A stretch of DNA of 60,140 nucleotides from JAILZP01 sp037444185 (GTDB lineage Bacteria > Bacillota > Desulfotomaculia > Desulfotomaculales > Desulfocucumaceae): contig JBBIMW010000011.1 in the NCBI GenBank assembly GCA_037444185.1, positions 1 through 60,140 on the forward strand. The letters run 5' to 3'. Under the pieces are notes generated by a model. It made no database searches, was not told the DNA's origin, and saw only the letters and a program-made list of their open reading frames with translations. Positions 33,492 through 42,193 of this stretch are shown in pieces. Within the stretch, counting starts at the first letter, position 1. Every line of letters starts with the position of its first letter. A program made the translations under genes and the position numbers.

Positions 33492-34508
33492 TCAAACACC
33501 CTCCTCCCACCGGGCAGTATCAGGACATTTTCCGGCCAGCCGCAGGAACAGCGCCTCCAGGGCCAGCTGGACGTTGGCGCCGGCCGACAGGGACCCTTTG
33601 GCCAGTTCCAGTTCCCCGATGTCTGCCAAAATCCGTCCGGTGGCGTAATGCCCGGCCAGGCTCCGTATTTCATCCAGCCTGTCGGCGTTAATCAATCGTC
33701 CCGGGTTGCCCGTTTCATTATACAACAATATGTCCCGGAGCCAAAGAATCATCAGCTCCAAAAGATGAACCGCCCCGTCCCTGGCCCCGGCCGCCGCCTC
33801 TCCGGCCAGGGCCAGGGACTCCTCCACCCCGGCCGCCGCCAGACGTCGAATCAAATCCCCGGCCACATCCCTGCCGGACAGCCCTCCCCTCAGCAGCTCC
33901 ATAGCTTTGCCCAAGCTGCCGCCGGACAGTGACGCGTATAAGCCAGCCACTTCCCCAGTCACCTGCGCCATCCTTTTCATACCCTCCAGCAGCTGTTCCC
34001 TGCGCAGGGGCTGGAAATAAAACTGCTGGCAGCGGGATAAAATTGTAGGCGGCAAAGCTTGGGGCCTGAAGGCCACCAGTATCATCACCACCCCCGGCAG
34101 AGGATCCTCAAGGGTCTTGAGCATGGCGTTGCCCGCCTCCGGCGTCATTGTGTCGGCATCGTCAACTATCCTCACCGTCCGGTGGCCGGCGGCGGGGCCA
34201 AACTGAATGCCGGTCATCAGCCGCCGGACCTGGCCCATCTTCACCGAGGCCCCTTCGGGGCCGATCACCTCCACATCAGGATGAACCCCCCGGGCCGCCC
34301 TTACACAGCCTTCACACTCCCCGCACCCATCACCCTCCCCGGGCCGCAGGCACATGAGGGCGTGGGCGAAGGCAGTGGCCACCGTAAACTTGCCCACCCC
34401 CCGGGGGCCGGAAAAAAGATAAGCGTGGGCCACCCTTCCGGAAGCTAAGGCACCTTTTAAAGTTTTTATTATTTCATCGTGCCCGATAATATCTCTTAAT
34501 AGCGTCAT
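33492..34508 (-). CDS. holB: DNA polymerase III delta-prime subunit
   Basis: HolB is the non-hydrolysing clamp-loader subunit. The 338-residue product has a Walker-A-like loop GPRGVGKFT, a zinc module (CLRPGEGDGCGECEGC), the DDADTMTPEAGNAMLKTLEDP block and the LSRCQQFYFQPL sensor region (SRC motif). The start overlaps the tmk stop by ATGA. Order tmk-holB-ricT-yabA is the B. subtilis order, but the darA (yaaQ) and yaaR genes that lie between tmk and holB there are missing. Confidence 0.94.
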   Translation of the reverse strand: MTLLRDIIGHDEIIKTLKGALASGRVAHAYLFSGPRGVGKFTVATAFAHALMCLRPGEGDGCGECEGCVRAARGVHPDVEVIGPEGASVKMGQVRRLMTGIQFGPAAGHRTVRIVDDADTMTPEAGNAMLKTLEDPLPGVVMILVAFRPQALPPTILSRCQQFYFQPLRREQLLEGMKRMAQVTGEVAGLYASLSGGSLGKAMELLRGGLSGRDVAGDLIRRLAAAGVEESLALAGEAAAGARDGAVHLLELMILWLRDILLYNETGNPGRLINADRLDEIRSLAGHYATGRILADIGELELAKGSLSAGANVQLALEALFLRLAGKCPDTARWEEGV

Positions 34509-35158
34509 CGCCGCCCGCCCTGCTTCCAAGCCCTGATTTCAAGCGTGGCCAGCCTTTTTTCAACATCCGCCAGCACCCGGCCGGACAGCCAGTCCACCGC
34601 CAGGGAGGCGTCCAGCACCAGATAGCGGCCCGGAACTTCACCGGCCAGGGCCAGGTACCCATTCTTTACTCGCCGCAAAAAATCCGGCCCCTCCCTTTCC
34701 ATCCGGTCCGCCGGCCTATTCAGTCTTGACATGGCCCCGGCAGGGTCCATGTCCAGCAACACCGTCAAGTCCGGGACCAGACCCCGGCAAGCTTGCCGGT
34801 TCAGCACCCGCAAAAAATCGCCATCCACCCCCCGGCCGGCGCCCTGGTAGGACAGGGTTGAATCGGCAAACCGGTCGGAAATCACCACCAGTCCCCCCGC
34901 CAGGGCCGGGAGTATCTTTTCGGCCACCAGCTGCGCCCTGGCGGCGGCGTACAGCATGGCTTCGGCCCCGTGATCCATGGAGCCTGCCCCATAGAGAAGA
35001 ACATTTCTCAATCCTTCACCCAGGGCGGTGCCTCCCGGATCCCTGGTCAACAGCACCCCGTACCCCCGGCGGGACAGTTCCGCCGCCAGAAGATCCGCCT
35101 GGGTGGTCTTGCCGGTGCCGTCAATTCCCTCAAATACAACAAACAGGCCCCTGTTCAT
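34505..35158 (-). CDS. tmk: Thymidylate kinase
   Basis: Tmk phosphorylates dTMP to dTDP. The 217-residue product has the P-loop FVVFEGIDGTGKTTQADLLA, the DRx motif ISDRFADSTLSYQGAGRGVD (in part) and the LID region RLNRPADRMEREG. The ATG overlaps the stop of the decarboxylase gene by 4 nt. Confidence 0.96.
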   Translation of the reverse strand: MNRGLFVVFEGIDGTGKTTQADLLAAELSRRGYGVLLTRDPGGTALGEGLRNVLLYGAGSMDHGAEAMLYAAARAQLVAEKILPALAGGLVVISDRFADSTLSYQGAGRGVDGDFLRVLNRQACRGLVPDLTVLLDMDPAGAMSRLNRPADRMEREGPDFLRRVKNGYLALAGEVPGRYLVLDASLAVDWLSGRVLADVEKRLATLEIRAWKQGGRR

Positions 35159-36615
35159 AAATCAATCACTCTTATATATTTCAATTCCTGGTCCCGGGGG
35201 CCCTGAAAGCCCATCCCGGCCTTTGCGGCTTCAGTTAAATAATTCACCGCATCAATGCTTATTTCCTCCCCTGGAATCAGCACCGGTATCCCCGGCGGAT
35301 ATACCGCCACCCACTCGGCGCTGACATGACCGGCGGCATGGTCAAGCCTGACCGGTCTGGCGGGGGCGAACCAAGCCTCCCTGGGTCCCAGGACCGGCTT
35401 GCCCCGGATTATGGCGGGGGCGGCGATATTCCCCGGCAAGGGGCGCCCCCCCTCCCTGAGGGACAAATCCCTTACGGCCAAGACCATATGCCGGCAGTCT
35501 TCCCGGGAAACCCCCAGCCCCAATGCCAGCACTATATTGTACCGGTCGGCCATTTCAACGTATATACCGTGCTTTCTGGCAAGCCAGCGGGCGGCCCGGG
35601 GGCCCTCCAGCCCCATCCCCCTTACATTTATTACCACCCTGGAGGGATCATAATCAAAAATCCCGTCTCCGTCCAGCTGATTCCGGCCGAAAATCTCAAT
35701 ACCGCTTACTCCTTCCAGTTCACCCCTGATCCAGGCGGCGGCGTCCAGCACCTCCCGCATAAGCGATGGTCCTTCGTTGGCCAGGCGCCGGCGGGCTGCA
35801 TCCAGTGAGGCCATCAGCACATAAGAGGGACTGCTGGTCTGCAGTATCTTTATGGCTTCAAAAACCCTGTCACCGTCCATTCGCCCCCCCTTCAAATGGA
35901 TCAGGGAAGACTGGGTCAGGGAGCCACCGGTCTTGTGCAGGCTCTGCACCGCCGCATCGGCCCCGGCCTCCAGGGCCCCCGCCGGACAGTCCGGGTGAAA
36001 GTACAGATGGCACCCGTGGGCCTCGTCGGCCAGCAGAGACATTCCGGCGCCGTGCACCAGTGAGGCTGTCCCTCTCAAATCCCCCACGGCGCCATAATAG
36101 GTGGGGTGGATGCACAGCACGGCCAAGGCGTCCGGATGTTCCACCAGAGCCCTCTCCATCTCCCCGGAGGGCACCCCGGCGGCGAAATAAAAGCCCGGGA
36201 CCACAGCGGGGTTGATAAAAACCGGGGCCAGTCCGGCCAGCACAAGTCCTCCGATAACCGACCGGTGGCAGTTGCCGGGCACAATCACCTTTCCGCCGGG
36301 ACGTCCCGCCGCCAGCATCAAAGCCTGTAGCCCGAGGGTGGTCCCGTTTACAGAAAAAAAACTTCTTTCCGCCCCGAAGGTCCGGGCCGCCAGTTCCTGC
36401 GCCCGGGCAATAACCCCCGCCGGGCAGTTCAAATCGTCCAGGCCTGGAAGTTCCGTAACATCTATGGAAAAAACCTCCCGGCCGGTGACGTCCAGCAATT
36501 CCGGCGGCGCACCCCCGCCTCCGCCGTGGCCAGGCACATGGAACCTGCGGGGCGAGGATCGGATATATTCCATCAGGGCCTCCAAAAGAGGCACCCGGCT
36601 TTGATCCAGTTGCAC
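35155..36615 (-). CDS. PLP-dependent Orn/Lys/Arg decarboxylase family protein (YaaO-like)
   Basis: The 486-residue product has the fold-type-I domain of basic amino acid decarboxylases: FHVPGHGGGGGAP near residue 24, VNGTTLGLQALMLAAG, HRSVIGGLVLAGL, LADEAHGCHLYFH with the cofactor Asp, and the PLP lysine in QSLHKTGGSLTQ near residue 224. The C-terminal domain (ISIDAVNYLTEA) is present. In related bacteria it makes agmatine, cadaverine or putrescine; which one is unclear. GTG start after GGAGG. It begins the overlapping chain with tmk and holB. Confidence 0.9.
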   Translation of the reverse strand: MQLDQSRVPLLEALMEYIRSSPRRFHVPGHGGGGGAPPELLDVTGREVFSIDVTELPGLDDLNCPAGVIARAQELAARTFGAERSFFSVNGTTLGLQALMLAAGRPGGKVIVPGNCHRSVIGGLVLAGLAPVFINPAVVPGFYFAAGVPSGEMERALVEHPDALAVLCIHPTYYGAVGDLRGTASLVHGAGMSLLADEAHGCHLYFHPDCPAGALEAGADAAVQSLHKTGGSLTQSSLIHLKGGRMDGDRVFEAIKILQTSSPSYVLMASLDAARRRLANEGPSLMREVLDAAAWIRGELEGVSGIEIFGRNQLDGDGIFDYDPSRVVINVRGMGLEGPRAARWLARKHGIYVEMADRYNIVLALGLGVSREDCRHMVLAVRDLSLREGGRPLPGNIAAPAIIRGKPVLGPREAWFAPARPVRLDHAAGHVSAEWVAVYPPGIPVLIPGEEISIDAVNYLTEAAKAGMGFQGPRDQELKYIRVIDL

Positions 36616-36634
36616 AGCAAACCTCCACGCCGTG

Positions 36635-36736
36635 AACTTTGGTACCCGGTGCCAAGGTTATTCGGTACCAAAGTTATTAAGTTATTCTTTCCATTCTGGA
36701 TTCTGACAGAATAAGGAGGGCAGAATGAGCTATTTT
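36635..36736. repeat. Composite intergenic repeat: AACTTTGGTACC hairpin plus GACAGAATAAGG motif
   Basis: Inverted arms AACTTTGGTACC (36635-36646) and GGTACCAAAGTT (36664-36675) form a perfect 12-bp stem. They are followed by TTATT, then GATTCTGACAGAATAAGG and GCAGAATGAGCTATTTT. Hairpins of the same design lie at 48768-48800 and 56279-56306. The second motif recurs near 20464 and 48904. The element sits directly upstream of the decarboxylase gene and overlaps its probable promoter region. Confidence 0.65.
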
Positions 36737-36918
36737 CTTGGCAGGCCGGAATAATAGTGCCTGTCCCAATTTTACCCCTAATCACCGGTTCTGGCTACCG
36801 CCCGGCGGGATAACCGGCAAAAATTTTGCCAACATTTAATTTAATATTAGATTCCATTCGATACAAACTATTATTGATAAATTTTTGAGGAATTGACCGC
36901 ATGGAAAGGAGTGGTCCC

Positions 36919-37176
36919 GTGCCGACTGAAAAAATCGATGAAAAATCCCTCTGCAAAAAATACCGGACCAACGTGGCCCGGCTTGTCAAGGCGTGGAAAA
37001 AGGGTCTGTCGGACATGGAAATAGCCCGTGAGACGGGCATCGACCTGTTAAGGCTGCAGCAAATCAAAACCGACATCGAGATGGCCCACCGCAGGCTGCG
37101 CCTGGCCAGGAAAAAAAACGCGGCCCCGGGTCAGGCCACAATGCAGCGCCACATCTTTCTCAGCCCCTTTATGTAA
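36919..37176 (+). CDS. Small putative helix-turn-helix protein, unknown
   Basis: The product of about 85 residues starts at a GTG 7 nt after AAAGGAG (an ATG at 36901 is the alternative). It is basic. Its segment VARLVKAWKKGLSDMEIARE...IDLLRLQQIKTDIEMAHRRLR reads like a short helix-turn-helix. I recognise no family. Its last 46 bases overlap the 3' end of csfB on the other strand. Confidence 0.55.
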   Translation: MPTEKIDEKSLCKKYRTNVARLVKAWKKGLSDMEIARETGIDLLRLQQIKTDIEMAHRRLRLARKKNAAPGQATMQRHIFLSPFM

Positions 37177-37322
37177 AAATAGTACAGCAGATCATCGCAG
37201 CCGGTGTTGATCAGCCCCCGCTCACAGCTCCCGCAAATAAAACTACCCCTGATGACAAGACCGCCTGCATGGCGGCCGGACCCGCAAAACAGGCACACCC
37301 CGGTGGCCATACCGCTTTTCAA
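37131..37322 (-). CDS. csfB: Anti-sigma-G factor Gin/CsfB
   Basis: Gin is a small zinc protein that holds sigma-G (and later sigma-E) inactive in the wrong compartment or time during sporulation. The 63-residue product shows the family pattern: CLFCG near the N terminus, a Gly-Ile/Val stretch, FICGSCERGL, then DDLLYYFYIKGLRKMW. B. subtilis csfB also lies just upstream of the xpaC-yaaO-tmk region. The start is TTG 37322 or ATG 37310; neither has a strong ribosome-binding site. Confidence 0.85.
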   Translation of the reverse strand: MKSGMATGVCLFCGSGRHAGGLVIRGSFICGSCERGLINTGCDDLLYYFYIKGLRKMWRCIVA

Positions 37323-37466
37323 AGCCCGTCGCCCCCCTAAAACCGGATCCGGGGCTGCCGCGCCATAACCGCAGCCCGGCCGGTGTTATATTTTAAAGTA
37401 TGCCCCTTTTCGCCCCGGTGTTACAATAACAGCTTCTCCCGGGAGGTGGACCTTTTCAACAGCCTC

Positions 37467-38420
37467 CTAGCCCCGTAAAACCTGGAGAATATTCCTGGCC
37501 GCCGCCATACCCATCCTCAGATTGGCCTCCCGTGTATACGCCCCGATATGGGGGGTTAGAACTACATTATCCAGTTCGAGCAAGGGGCTGTTTAGCGGGG
37601 GCTCCTCAGTGTAAACATCCAGGGCGGCGGCCTTAATCAAGCCGCTTTTCAGTGCGGAGTACAATGCCCCCTCGTCCACCAGCTCCCCCCGGGCGGTATT
37701 TATCAATACGGCCTCTTTCTTCATCAAACGCAGTTTTTTTTCGTCAATCAAACGATAAGTTTCCGGTGTCAGCGGGGTGTGCAAACTCACAAAGTCGGAA
37801 TTCTTCAAAAGGTCGTCCAGGTCCGTGTAAATTATTCCCAACCGGCCGGCGGACTCGGCGTCGGGAAACGGATCGAAGGCCAAAATGCGCATATTGAATC
37901 CACAGGCGCGCTGCGCCACCGCCAGCCCTATCCACCCGGTCCCTATTATACCCAGGGTCTTCTCCCATACTTCACATCCCGTGAACCTGTCCCACCCGCC
38001 CTGCCTGACAATCCTGTCCGCCCGGGGAATATCCCTTGCCACGGCCAGCAGGAGCCCCCATGTCAGGTCGGCCACCGCCTGGCTGTTGCTTCCCGGTGCA
38101 TTGGCCACAATAATCCCCCGCCGCCTGGCCGCATCCAAATCGATATTGTCCAGTCCCACCCCGTTCTTGGCGATTACCCTAATCCCGGGCGATGCCTCCA
38201 TGACCCTTTCGCTTACCGGATCCACGCCCACCAGCAGCGCTTGAATGGGACGATGCCGCAGAACCGCCTCCACCATCTCCTCTTCTGTCAGGGGCCGGCC
38301 CTTTTCGTTCCAAACAATTTCCAGGCCCCGCCCTTCCAATAGCTTCCTCGGCTCCTGCGCGTGCCGGGCAAAAGAAAGGGCTGTGACAAAAACCTTTTCT
38401 GTCTGAAAAGACAAGTACAT
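37467..38420 (-). CDS. D-2-hydroxyacid dehydrogenase (phosphoglycerate-dehydrogenase-like)
   Basis: The 317-residue protein has the NAD-binding signature LGIIGTGWIGLAVAQRACGF and the catalytic Arg, Glu and His in INTARGELVDE, DVYTEEPP and LTPHIGAYTREAN. It is the short form without an ACT domain. In this locus it more likely interconverts a 2-hydroxyacid and its 2-oxoacid than acting in serine synthesis. It is the last gene of the minus-strand catabolic operon, 9 nt after the kinase gene. Confidence 0.88.
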   Translation of the reverse strand: MYLSFQTEKVFVTALSFARHAQEPRKLLEGRGLEIVWNEKGRPLTEEEMVEAVLRHRPIQALLVGVDPVSERVMEASPGIRVIAKNGVGLDNIDLDAARRRGIIVANAPGSNSQAVADLTWGLLLAVARDIPRADRIVRQGGWDRFTGCEVWEKTLGIIGTGWIGLAVAQRACGFNMRILAFDPFPDAESAGRLGIIYTDLDDLLKNSDFVSLHTPLTPETYRLIDEKKLRLMKKEAVLINTARGELVDEGALYSALKSGLIKAAALDVYTEEPPLNSPLLELDNVVLTPHIGAYTREANLRMGMAAARNILQVLRG

Positions 38421-38429
38421 TCCACCTCT

Positions 38430-39980
38430 TTATTCACCGCGTCGAGCATCGCGCCTTTGAAACTCGCTGATAAGGTCAAAGTTTTCCTTCAGGTTCCAGT
38501 AGATTTGCAGGTACAGGCCATAAAGTTCCCGGTAAATCTCCATGGCCTGGCGATCAGGCGCGAATTCCCGGCGTATTTTTATCCTTTTGCAGATGTCCTC
38601 CATTGAATCCACAAAACCCAGCCCCCGCATTGACAGCAAAGCAGCGCCCAGGGAGGGGGCCTCGTGAACCAGAGGCAGCTTTAATGACCGGCCGAACATA
38701 TCGCTCAAAATCCGACACCACAGTTGGGACCGGGTAACTCCCCCGGTAATTCTGATCTCCGCCGGATCCCCCACCAGCTCCGTAATGGCCTGAAAAACGC
38801 TGTACAGCCGGTAAACCACACCTTCCATCAGCGCACGCACCAAATGAGCCTTTCCGTGGTGCAGGCCGAGACCGAATATCACACCCCGGGCATTGGGATT
38901 CCAATATGGACTTCTTTCCCCCGTGAGAAAAGGCAGGCAAAGCAGTCCCCCCGACCCCGGCCCCACCTTTTCCGCCAAATCATTCAAAAGATCATAAGCT
39001 TCCAGGCCCTTTTCTTCCGCTTCCTTTACTTCCTTTTCACCCAGCGCGTCCCGGAACCAGCGGTAGACAAGGCCGCCGTTGTTGATGGCCCCCCCCACAA
39101 GCCAGCGGTTGTCGCCCATAACATAACACCACGTCCTGCCCCGGGGATCGGTAAGGGGCTTCTCGGAGACAACGCGGATGGCCCCGCTGGTCCCTATCAT
39201 AACCACCATCTGGCCCGGGCTGTATGATCCGGAGCCCAGGCTTGAGAGTGCCCCGTCGGCGGCGCCCACAATCACCGGCAGACCTTCAGGAACCCCCAAT
39301 TGCGCGGCTGCCCCGCCCTTCAGCCTGCCGGCCAATTCAGTCACCGAAACCGCTTCGCTTAATTGCTCCCGGCAGATTCCGGCCAACCCGAGGCACTGGT
39401 CGTCCCACTCAAGTTTATGGATGTTGAAAAGGCCCGTACCCGACGCCACGGACTTGTCCACCACAAATCGCCCCAGCCACCGGTGGATGACATATTCTTT
39501 GAGAGAAACAAACCTGGCCGTGCGCCGGAATATTTCGGGCCTCTCTTCTTTAAACCACAGAATTTTGGCCAGAGGGTACATGGGATGGACACGGCAACCG
39601 GTCCGGCTGTATATTTGCATGCCGTCATCAGCGGCTTTTAAAAACCCGGCCTGGCGCAAACTGCGGTTATCAGCCCAGATAAGGGCGTTGCTGATCGGCT
39701 CCCCTTTGCCGTCCAAGGCAATAATACTGTGAAATACCGACCCTAGCCCCATACCGGCAATGCTGCCGCTGCTCGCTCCGGATTTCAGCACGCACTGCCG
39801 CACCACCCTGCAGACGGCCTGATATACCCTCTCCGGCTCCTGCTCCGCCCAGCCCGGCCGGGGCTGCAATAGTGCATATTCTTCCGCCGCCGCACATATC
39901 ATTTGACCGTCAATATCGAAAAGTGCGGCCCGGGTGCCTGTAGTGCCTATATCCAGACCAATGAACAAAGGACCTTTCAT
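38430..39980 (-). CDS. FGGY-family carbohydrate kinase (gluconate/xylulose type)
   Basis: The 516-residue product has the N-terminal phosphate motif FIGLDIGTTGTRAALFD, the catalytic Asp in GAADGALSSLGSG near residue 246, GTSGAIRVVS, and the C-terminal ITGGVTRSQLWCRILSDMFG (in part). FGGY members phosphorylate pentuloses, gluconate, glycerol and similar compounds. This one resembles gluconokinase-type members, but substrate cannot be fixed by reading. Its ATG overlaps the LarA-family stop by 4 nt, so the two are tightly coupled. Confidence 0.9.
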   Translation of the reverse strand: MKGPLFIGLDIGTTGTRAALFDIDGQMICAAAEEYALLQPRPGWAEQEPERVYQAVCRVVRQCVLKSGASSGSIAGMGLGSVFHSIIALDGKGEPISNALIWADNRSLRQAGFLKAADDGMQIYSRTGCRVHPMYPLAKILWFKEERPEIFRRTARFVSLKEYVIHRWLGRFVVDKSVASGTGLFNIHKLEWDDQCLGLAGICREQLSEAVSVTELAGRLKGGAAAQLGVPEGLPVIVGAADGALSSLGSGSYSPGQMVVMIGTSGAIRVVSEKPLTDPRGRTWCYVMGDNRWLVGGAINNGGLVYRWFRDALGEKEVKEAEEKGLEAYDLLNDLAEKVGPGSGGLLCLPFLTGERSPYWNPNARGVIFGLGLHHGKAHLVRALMEGVVYRLYSVFQAITELVGDPAEIRITGGVTRSQLWCRILSDMFGRSLKLPLVHEAPSLGAALLSMRGLGFVDSMEDICKRIKIRREFAPDRQAMEIYRELYGLYLQIYWNLKENFDLISEFQRRDARRGE

Positions 39981-41257
39981 TGACTTCTACCCCCGGCCAC
40001 AATTGGCAGAATTTCCCCTCCGTGCTTAAAACATATGATCTTTGACCGGGGACCCCGGATTTTGTAGGCCATTTCCAATGCGGCCTGCGGCGTCGGCGCC
40101 CATTTAAAGCCTATTTTTTCGGCCGTCTCCGGGCCAATCCCCTGGGAAACCAATATACATGAGGCCTTCCTTTGAATAACTTCACCCACGTGCACCAGGT
40201 GGGCGGCCACCGTCAGGTCGGTGAGACGCCCTTCCTCCACCATCCTCTTTACCTCCTTCAGCGGGTGGTAGCCCAGTTCCTCCACGGCGGGGTGTTGCGA
40301 AGCGACACCCTCCTGACAGGGCGTCACCAAAATTATCACCCCGCCCTCCCTGACCGCCAGGTCGGCGGAATAAATACCTTTGGCCGCCTGCCACATCTCC
40401 ACGTCCGCAGGATAAGAATCCGTGATCACCACATCGGCGGACTCCGGTATCCGCACCCCGAACACCTCCAGGGAAAACCGGCACCCCGCCCGGTGGGCGG
40501 CCACCGGATCCCCGAACACCGAAGCCACAACACGCCCCCGCCTGTCCTGGACAACATTTAATATCGCCCCTAGGCCGGCCTGCCTTGCCACCATTTCGAT
40601 TTCACGCCTTACCGGGTTGTCGGACTTGCCCATGATTTCCCGGCCCCGGTAAAGGGCGCTAAGCCAGTGGGTCTGCTCCGTGGTGCGGGGGCCGCAGACG
40701 GCGGGCTGAATTATTTTCCCCCCGCCACTGAACCCTGCCACTCTGTGCGGCACAATATGCCCTATGCCAAAAATAAAGTCAGCCTTCAAAACCTCTTTAT
40801 TGAGCCAAATTTCCGTCCCGCTGGGCGTTTTGCCGACAAACTCGAAGGCCGTGCCGTCGCAAAAATTGCTGTTCACCACTTTGTAGCGGCGGAGAACCTC
40901 GGCCCCCAGCTTCTTCAAAGCCTCCCCCGCAGTCATGGGCCGGTGGGTGCCCAAACCCACCAGGATGGTTATATCCTCTGAAGACACTCCGCCTTCCCTC
41001 AGTTCTTCAAAAACAAAGGGCAGTATTTTACTAACAGGGGTAAGGCGGGTGTGATCGTCCACGATGATCAGAATATTTTTCCTGCCCCTGGCCATTTCAG
41101 CAATCCCCGGTGTGCCGATGGGGTTAGAAAGGGACCTGGCGATAATATCTTCTTCTTTTTCCCGGCCGGAAAACTCCAAGGGTTCAAAAATCCCCGCGAG
41201 GTTATTTTCATCTATTTCTATTCCAGGCACGCCGTAGTATGGAAAGTCAATCCTCAA
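39977..41257 (-). CDS. LarA-family nickel-pincer racemase/epimerase homologue
   Basis: LarA racemises lactate with a nickel-pincer nucleotide bound to a lysine. Homologues act on other 2-hydroxyacids and sugar acids. The 426-residue product shows IIVDDHTRLTPV near residue 65, the LGTHRPMT motif, the GIGHIVPHRVAGFSGGGKII block with the probable cofactor Lys, and EGGVIILVTPCQEG. The start is TTG with a rather distant GGAG. No larB, larC or larE is in the window, so the cofactor would have to be made elsewhere. Confidence 0.88.
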   Translation of the reverse strand: MRIDFPYYGVPGIEIDENNLAGIFEPLEFSGREKEEDIIARSLSNPIGTPGIAEMARGRKNILIIVDDHTRLTPVSKILPFVFEELREGGVSSEDITILVGLGTHRPMTAGEALKKLGAEVLRRYKVVNSNFCDGTAFEFVGKTPSGTEIWLNKEVLKADFIFGIGHIVPHRVAGFSGGGKIIQPAVCGPRTTEQTHWLSALYRGREIMGKSDNPVRREIEMVARQAGLGAILNVVQDRRGRVVASVFGDPVAAHRAGCRFSLEVFGVRIPESADVVITDSYPADVEMWQAAKGIYSADLAVREGGVIILVTPCQEGVASQHPAVEELGYHPLKEVKRMVEEGRLTDLTVAAHLVHVGEVIQRKASCILVSQGIGPETAEKIGFKWAPTPQAALEMAYKIRGPRSKIICFKHGGEILPIVAGGRSQ

Positions 41258-41350
41258 ATTTCAATTTCACTCCGTTCTGCCCTTAAAATTACACGGCCAT
41301 TGCCAAAAAAGCACTTTGTGAGCCCTGAGCCGAACTCTGGGTCCCCGCCG

Positions 41351-42172
41351 TCAAACTCCAGAATATGCCTGACAGGCGCCATCTATTACAATTACCGCCC
41401 CGTTTACAAAAGAAGCCGATTCGGAGCAAAGGAACAATACCGGCCCGGTCAAGTCCCCGGGCAGCCCGTATCTCCCCATGGGGGTCATATTCAATATGCT
41501 CCGGCCCCTCGGGGTGGGCTCCCCCGTCCCTTCATCCGTCAAAAGGTATTTGTTCTGATTGGTCAATATATAGCCCGGCGCAATGGCATTAACCCTTATT
41601 TCCTTAGAATACTCCTGGTTAAAGTGAACGGCCATCCACTGGGTGAAATTGCTGACCGCCGCCTTGGCCGCGCTGTAGGCGATGGTTCTGGTCAGCGGAG
41701 CATACGCGGCCATTGAGGATATGTTTATAATCAAACCCTTTTTCTTTTCTGCCATTATCCGGCCAAAAACTTGCGTAGGCAAAACAGTCCCCATAAAATT
41801 TAAATCAAAAACTTTTTTTATACCCTCCAGGGTCAGATCAAAAAACGACCTGTCCGGTCCCGTTGTCGCCCGGGGATCGTTTCCGCCGGCCCCGTTGATA
41901 AGTATATCCACCGTGCCGTATTCCCTCAAAACCGTTTCTTTGGCCGCCTCCAGGGCCTCCCTGCTCAGCACGTCCGCCTCTATGCCTATGGCTGTCCCTC
42001 CGGACAGTTTGATTTCCGCCACAACCTTTTCGATCTCCTCTTTTCTCAGGTCCAAAACCGCCACCTTCGCTCCCTGTCCCGCCAAAGCTTTGGATATGGA
42101 AGAGCACAACACCCCCGCCCCGCCGGTGACAACGGCCACTTTTCCTCCAATATCAACCTTGATGTCCATCAT
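41351..42172 (-). CDS. Short-chain dehydrogenase, D-mannonate oxidoreductase-like
   Basis: The 273-residue protein has a Rossmann motif (VAVVTGGAGVLCSSISKAL), the NGAGG loop, the Ser in INISSMAAYAP and the catalytic YSAAK, followed by FVNGAVIVIDG. The extended loop DPRATTGPDRSFFDLTLEGI after the NGAGG is typical of the fructuronate/mannonate oxidoreductase SDRs (YjmF type). A GGGGGGG site precedes the start. It lies 93 nt upstream of the LarA-family gene in the same direction. Confidence 0.85.
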   Translation of the reverse strand: MMDIKVDIGGKVAVVTGGAGVLCSSISKALAGQGAKVAVLDLRKEEIEKVVAEIKLSGGTAIGIEADVLSREALEAAKETVLREYGTVDILINGAGGNDPRATTGPDRSFFDLTLEGIKKVFDLNFMGTVLPTQVFGRIMAEKKKGLIINISSMAAYAPLTRTIAYSAAKAAVSNFTQWMAVHFNQEYSKEIRVNAIAPGYILTNQNKYLLTDEGTGEPTPRGRSILNMTPMGRYGLPGDLTGPVLFLCSESASFVNGAVIVIDGACQAYSGV

Positions 42173-42193
42173 TAGCCCCCCCCGTCTCAGATA

